From Lithobates sylvaticus (lineage: Eukaryota > Chordata > Amphibia > Anura > Ranidae), in assembly GCA_028564925.1 (NCBI GenBank), contig CM053032.1, forward strand, positions 119,305,990 to 119,369,989: 64,000 bases of DNA, written 5' to 3'. The notes under the pieces were generated by a model, which worked only from the letters and a program-made list of their open reading frames with translations, did no database searches and had not been told where the DNA came from. Positions 19,996 to 29,194 of the stretch are shown in pieces. The position numbers and the translations under genes are program-made. Each line of letters starts with the position of its first letter. Within the stretch, counting starts at the first letter, position 1.

Positions 19996-22900
19996 TCATC
20001 TAGTTATCTCTTCGAAATATCTCCATGAGCTTCTAAAATCAATCCAACAGGACCATTTGTCTTCCACTTTGTCCAGTTTACCCTCATCATCTTGCCCCCA
20101 TTCTGCATTCTCTCGCTTTTGCTGTCTGTTCACTCTCATAAACCATTCCCCCATTTGCGGGCTCCCAGTTTCCATCCACTTCTTGGGAATCAGATTTTTC
20201 GCCTCATTTAATAGGATGGGGATTATTGAGTTTCTATACTGTTTTATAGAACTATCTGTCCCGTGAAACAGGACTACCCACGGGTCCTCTGGGATATCTT
20301 TTTTTGTAATGCTTTTAATTAGTGCTAATATCTGTTTCCAGTATATTTTAATGGTGGGGCAATCCCACCAAATGTGTGACATCGTACCTATACCTCCACA
20401 ACCTCTCCAGCATGCAGGGGGTCTATCTCTTTGTATTTTGCTCATTTTTACCGGGGTTATGTACCACCCCATAAGACACTTATAGTTGACTTCTATGGTT
20501 TGACTATCTACTTTGGGTCCATGTATTAATTTTAATATCTTTTCACATCTGTTTCCAGTACAGGGGATCCCCAGTTCTTCTTCCCATCTTTTGACACCCG
20601 GAGGGACACCAACCTGACCCTCCTGTATTAATAATCTGTATATACGTGAAATAGTGTTTCTAACCGGGAGGCTTGTACAAATTTTCTCCATTGTAGTGAG
20701 GTTATCTCCATCCCGGATAGGTTGTGGTAGACCCTCTACAAAGTATCTCAGCTGGATATACCTCCAGGTGTCAATCGACATCAGTTCTACTTCTTTGCTA
20801 AGTTCGTGAAACGTGATTAGTTTACCTCTTTTAATGATGTCCCTTAAACATGCTCCACCCTTTTTAATCCAGTTTCCCCATAATTTACTCCAACCGGGTT
20901 CAAAAAAAACATTATTTTTTAAATTTATCAAAGGGGAATTATATTCCCATTTATTTTTTCTGTGTACTCTATCCCATATTTTTAAAGTATCCTCTTCTAT
21001 TAACCTAAATTTTGGTGGATTCCATATTACGTGCCCCCAGTCCCTATTTCCCAAAACATTTTCTAAATTAACCCATCTTTTTTTAACTCCCTCTTTTGTC
21101 CATTCAGTGATTTCTTGATAGTGCAATTGCATTGAAGTATTGTTCAAAGTCTGGCAAAGCAAGGCCCCCTTGTTTTTTCGACCTGGACAGGATTTCTGAG
21201 ATACAAGCTTTTTTATTGGACCAAATAAAACTAGAGATAATCCCCCTTAAAATCCTGAAAAAGACTTTGGGGACAGCTATTGGGAGCATTTGAAACTTAT
21301 AATTTATTTTTGGGGCTATGATCATTTTCACAGCGTTTACCTTCCCCATCCATGACAGCGGGCTATGGGTCATGTTTTTTATTTCCTTTTTAATCTCATC
21401 TAGTAGTGGTATAATTTATCTGGTAAATCTTCCTTAATGTCCCTGATAGTTTTATTCCTAGGTATTTTATATTTTCCTTCCATGGGAACTGGAACTCTTT
21501 AGCTAAATGAGCTACTTCTGTTGGTTTATGTTAATATTAAGAATTTCTGATTTAGTTGGATTAACTTTAAAATTAGACACCAGGCCATATGTTCTTATTA
21601 CCTTAAGCAGATTGGGCAGGGATACTCGGGGATTGGACAGGAAAAACAGGACATCGTCCGCGAAAGCCGCATACTTATATGTCTCGTCTCCTACCTCAAT
21701 CCCTTTTATATCTGGTGAATTGCGTATAGTTTATAACAGCGGTTCCAGGGCTAGTACAAACAGAAGAGGGGACAGGGGGCAACCTTGACGAGTTCCGTTT
21801 TTCATAGAGAATGGCTGGGAGAGGAGCCCATTGACCCTCACCCTCGCCTGTGGTTGATCATATAAAATCCTAATCCAGCTTAACATTCTCGGACCTATAC
21901 CCATTGCTTCTAGTGTGGCAAACATATGTCCCCAGTCTATCCTGTCAAACGCCTTCTCGGCGTCTATTGACAGAAATAGACTGGGGACATCCCCCCTCCT
22001 ACATGCCTGTATAAGGAGTAGAGCTCTAATCCCATTATCCCTCCCCTCCCGCCCCGTGACAAATCCTGCCTGATCTGGGAATATCAATTCGGACATCTTA
22101 TTTTTTAACCTATTAGCCAGTACCTTCGCGAACAGCTTGGTGTCTGTATTCAGGAGGGCAATTGGGCGGTAGCTTGAACAAAGCGTCCTATCCTTTCCTT
22201 CCTTCAAAATCAATTAAGGCCTCTCTATCCATGCCTCTCTCTCCTCCCAGGGAGTTCCAATACTGGCACAGTCTGGGCACCAGAATATCTCGGTATTTTT
22301 TAAAATAAATAACAGAAAATCCATCGGGGCCTGGACTTTTACCAGCAGAGGAACTCCTCAGGGCCTCATAAATTTCCAACTCTGTGATCGGTTCCTCCAT
22401 AATACTACTATCCTCTGCCGCTATTCCTCAAAAAATTCCTGCACTCTTCACTTTCCGCTTGTGGTATCGCATCTTTAACTTTTACATCATATAAAGCTTC
22501 ATAGTAGGCTCTAAACTCTTTAGCTATGTCAGATTTAGTCAGATTTAGTCAGATTTACCATTGAGCCGGTTTTATTTTGAATTTTATCTATATAGTTGAC
22601 TTCCCTCCTTTTTTTTTAAGTATTCTGGCTAGGTGTTTGCTGCTTTTATTTCCCCACATTTGTCTTTCTCTGTCCAATTTATGGAACCACTTCCTCGCCT
22701 CCTGATCCATTTCTATTTTTAATTCCTCTCTTTTATTTAACAGTCTATGGTAGGTGTCCCCCTTTCTTACTATGTCGTCCCTGTGTTCCTGTTCCAGTTC
22801 CCGTATCTCTCCCGCCAGCCGTGCCCGGTGTGCCCTTTTTTCTCTTTTTTTACCCGCCCCAATAGAGATCAGGATTCCCCTGATATACGCTTTATGCGCT

Positions 22901-23769
22901 TCCCAAAGGGCGGTTAAAGATGTTTCCCCAGTATCATTACTTTCGAAAAAGGATATAATTTCCCTACGTATAATCTCTTCCGTACCAGGGTCAGCTAGTA
23001 AGCTGTCATTTAGGCGCCAGGCGATTGACCTCATCTGTATTCCCGGGAGTCTGACTGTCATTGAGATCGGGGCATGGTCCGATAAAGTCGTAATTTCAAT
23101 CCTAGATTCAGTCACGTGGTCTAGCAATCTATGTTCTACTAGGAAATAATCTAAGCGGGAGTGGGTTCCATGAGCTGGAGAGAAAAAAGTAAAATCTTTT
23201 ACATTTGGATGTTGCACTCTCCATACATCAACCAGCTGGCTCTGCCTGAGTTTGAGTTTAATGTTCTTTAGCTGACGTTGACTCTGGCTTCCTGTTTTTG
23301 ATGTGGTATCCATAGTAGGGTCCCATCCAAAATTTAGGTCGCCCGCAATAATAACCTCCCCTGTATAAAAACCTGACAGGCGTCCCAGCACCTGGGATAG
23401 GAATCTAGTTGGATTTTTATTTGGGCAGTAGATATTTACCAATGTTAACATATTTTCTCCTATTTTGCCTTTTATGGCTAGGAACCTCCCATCAGGATCC
23501 AGTAGCCTTTCGCTAATGACGAACTTTACATTTTTGGAAAACCCAATGGCCACCCCCTTAGCGCCTCTTGTTGGGGTATCCCCCTGGAACCATAATGGAT
23601 ATTCCTGTGAGGCTAACCTTATCCCACTATCTAGTGTCAGGTGTGTCTCTTGTAAGAAAATCACCTCACCCTGATAGGTTTGTATCTCCTTGAGTATCTT
23701 GTATCGCTTCATCTGTGAGTTTAGACCTTTAACATTATACGACAAAAACTTCAGATTACAATTCTCCAT
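19996..23769 (-). pseudogene. LINE ORF2: AP-endonuclease and reverse transcriptase, decayed
   Basis: From ATG at 23,769 the endonuclease reads MENCNLKFLSYNVKGLNSQM, VIFLQETHL, GEVIIAGDLNFGWDP, HSRLDYFLVE and TTLSDHAPISM. The RT follows with SSAGKSPGPDGFSVIYFKK, CSSYRPIALLNTDTKLFAKV, DQAGFVTGREGRDN, LFLSIDAEKAFDRIDW, NGTRQGCPLSPLLFV and YKYAAFADDVLFFLS (catalytic FADD). The C-terminus keeps the Cys/His motif CWRGCGGIGTMSHIWWDCP known from L1 ORF2. Frame changes lie near 22,610 (in a poly-A run), 22,430, 22,213 and 21,110, with more in a garbled stretch at about 21,380-21,540. An in-frame stop lies after LALEPLL near 21,730. The enzyme nicks target DNA and primes cDNA from it. Confidence 0.9.
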
Positions 23770-24769
23770 ATTTCAGGAGGAATATTATGCAGTTATCGGA
23801 CTTTCTTAACCAGTACTTTAGTTTTTGTATCTGCAAGGCAGGGATAAACCCCCCCCCCCCCCCTTACGATCCCACCCCCCCTCCCCACCTCGTTCCCTCT
23901 CCACCCCCCCCTCCTGCTCCCCTGGTCGAATTCCGACCATGTGTGAACGGCGAGGTGTCCCTTATGCCGCGTACACACGTGCGGACTTTTGCCGGCGGAC
24001 CTAGTCCAGCGGACAATCCCGCAGGACTTTCCAGCTAGGTCCGCTGGACTTTCCGAGCGTGTGGACTTGCCCACACACGCACGGACTTCTCCAGCGGATA
24101 ATCCGCCGGCCAAAAGTCCGCGGGACTTTTGAAAATGAACGGACTTGCCCACACACGGAGCAGTCCGTTCATTTCGAACGTAACTTCAGGTTACGTAGCT
24201 AGCGTAGGCAGTAAATGCCGCCGCGCTAGCTCCGCAAGCTGGCATGGATTTAAAGGGAATCCCCACGCCGAAAAAACGGCGTGGGGGTTCCCCCCAAATC
24301 CAAATCCGCGCTAGCTCCGCAAGCTGGCATGGATTTAAAGGGAATCCCCACGCCGAAAAAACGGCGTGGGGGTTCCCCCCAAATCCAAGTCAGACCCTCA
24401 TCCGAGCACGCAGCCTGGCAGGCCAGGAAAGGGGTGGGGACGAACGAGCGCCCCCCCCCCCCTCCTGAGCCGTACCAGGCCGCGTGCCCTCAACATGGGG
24501 GGTGCCCTGGGGAAAGGGGGGCCGTGCGCCCCCCCCCCACCCCAAAGCACCTTGTCCCCATGTTGATGAGGACAAGGGCCTCTTCCCGACAACCCTGGCC
24601 GTTGGTTGTCGGGGTCTGCGGGCTGGGGCTTATCGGAATCTGGGAGCCCCCTTTAATAAGGGGGCCCCCAGATACCGGCCCCCCACCCTATGTGAATGAG
24701 TATGGGGTACGATGTACCCCTACCCATTCACCTAAGGTGTAAAATGTAAAGTACAAAAACACACACACT

Positions 24770-25105
24770 TTTGAAAAAATATTTTATTGCACTGCTCCGG
24801 GGGTCTTCTTCCGTCTTGGGGGTCTTCTCGCCGGACTCCTCCGCTCTCTTCTGCTCTTTTACCTAGCTCTTTCACGAACGGAGGAGTCCGGCTACCTTCT
24901 TCGTCGTCGCCGCCGTCGTCTGGGGGTCTCGATCCGCCTTCGGGGGTCTTCCGGGGGTCTCTTCTGTTCTTGCGGCGGTTGTCGTCTTCCGCGCCGCCTT
25001 CTTCTTCTTCTTCTTGTCCTTCTTGTTCTTCTTCTTCTTCCGATGTTGACCCGTCGCTGTCTCTGCCCGGAATGCTTGTGCCGCTCTGCGCTCGGACTTA
25101 TATAG
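24770..25105 (-). ncRNA. Putative pol II transcription unit in the left arm of the foldback element
   Basis: On the minus strand, CTATATAAG (25,105-25,097) is followed about 310 bases later by AATAAA (24,788-24,783) and then a TTTTTTCAAAAGTGTGTGTG downstream element. GC boxes (inverse of GACCCCGCCCCC at 25,143) lie upstream. Between the expected start near 25,075 and the AATAAA there is no ATG, only a Lys/Arg-coding GAAGAAGAA-rich stretch. The product would therefore be a short noncoding RNA, unless a start upstream of the TATA box is used (that frame begins MTLSPMSLYKSERRAAQAFR). Transcription is inferred from the signals only. Confidence 0.45.
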
Positions 25106-25245
25106 GGACATGGGGGACAGGGTCACATGTTCATGTCACATGGTGACCCCGCCCCCTTGCGATGTCACAGTCCCAGCATCCTCCGGAACTGTGACAACAC
25201 AAGGGGGCGGGGTCACCATGTGCATGTGACCCTGTCCCCATGCCC

Positions 25246-25580
25246 CTATATAAGTCCAAGCGCAGCGCGGCACAAGCATTCCGGGCAGAGAGAGCGTCGG
25301 GTCAACATCGGAAGAAGAAGGACAAGAAGAAGAAGAAGGCGCCGGCGGCGCGGAAGACGACGACCGCCGCAAGAACAGAAGAGACCCCCGGAAGACCCCC
25401 GAAGGCGGATCGAGACCCCCAGACGACGGCGGCGACGACGAAGAAGGTAGCCGGACTCCCCCGCTCGTGAAAGAGCTAGGTAAAAGAGCAGAAGAGAGCG
25501 GAGGAGTCCGGCGAGAAGACCCCCAAGACGGAAGAAGACCCCCGGAGCAGTGCAATAAAATATTTTTTCAAAAGTGTGTG
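25246..25580 (+). ncRNA. Putative pol II transcription unit in the right arm of the foldback element
   Basis: This is the mirror image of the left unit. CTATATAAG lies at 25,246-25,254, AATAAA at 25,554-25,559, and a GTGTGTGTGTTTTT downstream element at about 25,574-25,587. A GC box (GGGGGCGGGGTC) lies at about 25,203-25,214. The predicted RNA of about 300 nt has no ATG. A frame open from an ATG upstream of the TATA box (25,240) would give a 76-residue basic peptide with KKKDKKKKKAPAARKTTTAA. The two units diverge from the loop of the palindrome. Confidence 0.45.
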
Positions 25581-26298
25581 TGTTTTTGTACTTTACATTT
25601 TACACCTTAGGTGAATGGGTAGGGTTACATCGTACCCCATACTCATTCACATAGGGTGGGGGGCCGGTATCTGGGGGCCCCCTTATTAAAGGGGGCTCCC
25701 AGATTCCGATAAGCCCCCGCCCGCAGACCCCGACAACCAACGGCCAGGGTTGTCGGGAAAGAGGCCCTTGTCCTCATCAACATGGGGACAAGGTGCTTTG
25801 GGGCACCCCCCATGTTGAGGGCACGCGGCCTGGTACGGCTCAGGAGGGGGGGGGGCGCTCGTTCGTCCCCACCCCTTTCCTGGCCTGCCAGGCTGCGTGC
25901 TCGGATGAGGGTCTGACATGGATTTGGGGGGAACCCCCACGCCGTTTTTTCGGCGTGGGGATTCCCTTTAAATCCATGCCAGGTCACGGAGCTAGCGCGG
26001 CGGCAGTAACTGCCTACGCTAGCTACGTAACCTGAAGTCACGTGCTAAATGAACGGACTTGCCGATGAGCGGCAAGTCCGTTCATTTCAAAAGTCCCGCG
26101 GACTTGCCCACTAACGGCGAGATTGTCCGCTGGACTGCCAAGTCCAGCGGATAATTTTAAAACAAAACTTAAAACTTTGGTCCGCCGGACTTTGGCGCCA
26201 AAAAGTCCGCCGGCGCCCACACACGAGGGGATTATCCGCTGGACTTCAGTCCAGAGGATAATCCCGCGGGATTGTCCCTTCGTGTGTACGCGGCATTA

Positions 26299-26575
26299 GA
26301 GATACCTCCTGTCCACTGTGCCTCTAGGGTGTAGCACCGTACCTGGCTGTCTGAAGCTGGGTCTCCCCCCTCCCCCCGTCACTCCCGTGCATGGGGGAAA
26401 AGGGAAGGACCCACAGGCTGCATTAGGACCTCAAATCCCCCCATCTGCACCCGCTCACCCCTCCTCCCCCTTTGTTCCCCCTCCCCCTCTCCCAAGAGGA
26501 GAGGAAGAAGAGAACACTTTTTCCCCTCCCCTCTCATACCCTCTTCATTCTGTTTTCCCACCGGGGTTTACTATT
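26299..26575. other. Inter-ORF region of the LINE, ORF1 side
   Basis: Pyrimidine-rich spacer between LINE ORF1 and the foldback insertion. The remainder of the same spacer is 23,770-23,961. No gene is seen. Confidence 0.7.
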
Positions 26576-27565
26576 TTAGTTCCGGTTCTGAGGGATTTTG
26601 GGGACCGGAATCCCCAATTCCTCACAAAAATTTTGCATCTCCTCCATAAATTTCATGCGTAATGTCCTCCCGGCCTTGATGACAATCGGAGCCGCCGGGT
26701 AACCCCAGCTATACTTTATGTTCAGGGCTCGTAGACTTTCCAACAGAGGCTTCATTTCTCTTCTCCGTGCAAGTGTCCCTGCTGATAAATCCGCGAAAAC
26801 CTGAATTTCAGCCGTTTCATACATCAATGGGGGTTTTCCTCTGAGATTTTTGTAGATTTGGAATTTTTCCTGATAAGAATGGAACCTTATAAGTACATCT
26901 CTAGGAGCATCTTCTCTTACTCCAAGGGGTTTTCTGATGTGATGAGCTCGTTCTATTTTCAAGTCCATTCCCTCTTCCAGGCCCAAAATTGGTTTAAACA
27001 AATTTTTCATTTTCAATATTAAATCTTCCCCCCTCTGTTCAGGTAGTGCTCTTATCCTCAGGTTTTGTCTTCTGTTTTGATCTTCCATGCTTTCCATTTT
27101 ATACTTCATGTCTCTTTCCATTAATTGTACTTTTTCCATCTGCTTCCTGAGATCCTTGTTTTCTTTCACCTGTTCAGTTACAAATTCTTCAATTTTTTCC
27201 ACTCTTTTTACTAAGAAGCCAATATCAATTCTAATGTTTAGAATCTCAGTTTTAATGGCACTTTCGAGGTTAGAGAACATTTCTGCCATCTCTGTTTTGG
27301 TGGGAATTTGCGAGATATCGCTTTGTTGTAAGGTGGTGCCTGTGTCTCCCACCCTTTCCAGCTCAGCTTCCGTACTGAGTGTCTCTGCCTGGTCTGCCCT
27401 CTGCCTTTCCATCTCCTTCTTTCTTTCCTTCGTCCCCTGTTGTTTTTTTTCCATCTCGGGACTTTTTAGGCTGATGTCCTTAAGGTATTTTTGTATGGTA
27501 CTAGTGTTCAAATTATCCTTAGGTGTTTTGGGCTCCACGCCTCTTTGTGTCCTCCCCTTCATCAT
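26576..27565 (-). CDS. LINE ORF1 protein: coiled coil plus RRM-type RNA-binding domain
   Basis: An uninterrupted 329-residue frame. The start is MMKGRTQRGVEPKTPKDN; the second Met matches the start of the ORF1 at 45,725. A basic N-terminus is followed by a coiled coil (about residues 85-155: FSNLESAIKTEILNIRID, VKRVEKIEEFVTEQVKEN, LRKQMEKVQLMERDMKYK). The L1-type RRM follows (DQNRRQNLRIRALPEQRGE, KIERAHHIRK, PRDVLIRFHSYQEKFQIYKN), and then a C-terminal domain (LARRREMKPLLESLRALNIK). In L1 elements this protein trimerises and coats the RNA. Unlike ORF2 in the same copy it has no break. There is no CCHC knuckle, which separates it from classic Xenopus Tx1 ORF1. Confidence 0.9.
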   Translation of the reverse strand: MMKGRTQRGVEPKTPKDNLNTSTIQKYLKDISLKSPEMEKKQQGTKERKKEMERQRADQAETLSTEAELERVGDTGTTLQQSDISQIPTKTEMAEMFSNLESAIKTEILNIRIDIGFLVKRVEKIEEFVTEQVKENKDLRKQMEKVQLMERDMKYKMESMEDQNRRQNLRIRALPEQRGEDLILKMKNLFKPILGLEEGMDLKIERAHHIRKPLGVREDAPRDVLIRFHSYQEKFQIYKNLRGKPPLMYETAEIQVFADLSAGTLARRREMKPLLESLRALNIKYSWGYPAAPIVIKAGRTLRMKFMEEMQNFCEELGIPVPKIPQNRN

Positions 27566-29077
27566 TGGTTAGTGCCCAACTTCACTTTGGCCATTTTCTC
27601 CCCTAAACTGAGGAGCTTGAAAGAATTTAATCTTGGGAAATCAAACAAAAAGGAAGAAAAAGCAGCATAGGAGACGGTTATATTCAGTCCTAGACGAGGG
27701 GGTACCCCCCCCTCCTTCGCCTCTTTTACCTCAGTGGCCCAGCTGTGTCAATAAAGGCAAACCTCGTTGAACGTTGTATATTATCTGCTCTGGTCACCCC
27801 CGGCCCAGTTCTATCGTATAGTGTGGAAGGAAAAAGATAAAACAAAAAATACCTTCAAGTGCCACGTGGTGTCCCCAATGGGGTTTGGTATAGAAAGCTG
27901 GGAGAGCTTTTATCCTCGGCAGTTCTTTTTCTCCTTCTGAGCCGTCGGTTTGATTAAACCTCTAGTCAAGCAATAAGGCATATAATCATAATAACGATAT
28001 TCCGCTTGACCCCATTTTTTTTTTTTTCCCCCCCCTTTTTGTGAAAGACTTTGGGGTCCCTCAGGTCACTATACGTCCTATAGAGTCTCGTCCAGTACCA
28101 GACAAAAATTAGGCTGAGATTGGGCTGGGATTCACAGGCAACAAATACAACTCAATATTAAACATCACTCTGTGGTTTATTTGTTTCTATACATCCAAAC
28201 AGCAGGGTATAACAATCATTTCGTACCAGAGTTCTAATATTGTAGGCATTTGAGCAGCCACAGAAGTAACTTTTTCTTTTCCTTTCCTTTTTCTTTTCCT
28301 TTTCTCTTCCCTCCCTCCTGGGGGGGTTTGAAACCACTCAATTAACTACGCCTCCTATAGAGTCTCCTCCATTAATAGACCAAAATTAGGCTGAGTTTGG
28401 GTCGGGATTTACAGATATCTGATAAAGTACATCTTCTATCTAGGCCTTTATCATGAAATCAAAAAGTCCTTTAAACATCACTCAGTGGTTTACTTGCTTA
28501 TATCCAAACAACAGGGTATTGCCGTAATTTAAAACCAGAGTTCAACTATTATAGGCATTTGAAAAACGACTGAGTTCACAGCGTTCTTACCTGAGAGAGG
28601 GATGTCCTTCAGGGAATCCTCTCTCAGTCCATGAAGATCCAGATAGGCGGATGAGCTTTATTCCTCTGTGTGGGATATTCTGTGATCTCAGTCCTCTCTA
28701 AAAGAAAATGCCTCCTTCCTGCAGGGCCGTGTTCAGTTTCCCGGACTGGGTTCTTTGCCGTGCAGCCGGATTATACCGGTTCTGTAAGGGCACGGGTCAC
28801 TGTGTGGGGATTGCTGGTGCTCGGGTGCGGTGTTCGGCCGTCATTCCCGTTCCCGCCCAAGTGATGGAGCGGGGTTGGCTTGGCGACGTACCGGCGGGGG
28901 GAGAGATCCCCAAGATCTGTCTGCACTCTGCCGGGTTAGGAGTACACCTCGCGGGCTCTCACTTCCGCGCTGTTTCCCCTGGTTCGCATCTCCCGGCAGA
29001 GCTCCGTGCGGCTTACAGCCAGCCTTCGACGGGCTCCTCCCCCAACGCTGACGTCTCACGTCAGCATGGCGTGTCTC
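27566..29077 (-). promoter_or_regulatory. LINE 5' untranslated region with repeated monomers and a CRE-like start
   Basis: Two diverged copies of a unit of about 200 bp lie at about 28,076-28,270 and 28,354-28,565. Shared blocks are CCTATAGAGTCTC, AAATTAGGCTGAG, TAAACATCACTC and AACAGGGTAT. Between them is a CTTTTC-rich tract. The extreme 5' end (28,850-29,077) is GC-rich with CpGs and holds TGACGT-CTC-ACGTCA at 29,049-29,063, two CRE-like half-sites. Repeated promoter monomers are known in some L1 families; promoter function here is inferred. Confidence 0.65.
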
Positions 29078-29194
29078 GATTCATAGAGATTTATCCCAAC
29101 AAGATCTACGGCACAAAATTTACGCAGGCTACAGTATTTCTAAATATGCAAATAATGGTAGATAACCCAGGGTATAGAGACATATTTCCCAAGG
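29078..29194 (+). pseudogene. L1/Tx1 LINE ORF2 fragment, right of the LINE insertion
   Basis: After the second target duplication the older ORF2 continues in the same orientation (HRDLSQQDL-like, the usual IH.DQ.GF region, then SKYANN). It fades into DIRS sequence around 29,195. Confidence 0.6.

Larger units (their letters stand above)
23965..26295. mobile_element. Foldback Harbinger-like element with mirror-image arms, 2.33 kb
   Basis: The termini TGCCGCGTACACACG and CGTGTGTACGCGGCA are perfect inverses flanked by TTA at 23,962-23,964 and 26,296-26,298. Nearly the whole element is two inverted arms (about 23,965-25,168 and 25,185-26,295) around a loop of about 14 bp. The arms differ by a few indels, notably an 85-bp tandem duplication (24,222/24,307) present only on the left. 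Each arm has a TATA box near the centre and an AATAAA plus GT-rich signal further out. No transposase is encoded, so mobilisation in trans is inferred. The terminal 60 bp match the end of the autonomous Harbinger element at 16,195. It inserted between ORF1 and ORF2 of the LINE. Confidence 0.92.
19812..29077 (-). mobile_element. Full-length L1-like LINE, 9.3 kb including a foldback insertion
   Basis: Perfect 15-bp target duplications GATTCATAGAGATTT flank it (19,797-19,811 and 29,078-29,092). On the minus strand it has a 5' untranslated region (29,077-27,566), ORF1 (27,565-26,576), an inter-ORF gap and ORF2 (23,769-19,996). It ends with AATAAATAAAG just before a tail of about 18 A's. Without the 2.33-kb foldback element it is about 6.9 kb. 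Both ends are present, so this copy was full length at insertion. ORF2 has since gathered several frameshifts and a stop, so it is inactive. Confidence 0.9.

Noticed and set aside
25136-25555. 139-codon Ser/Pro-rich frame (minus), and its mirror at 24,787-25,146
   Set aside because: Antisense to the predicted transcription units of the foldback arms. It is present only because of the inverted repeat and has low-complexity Ser/Pro runs.
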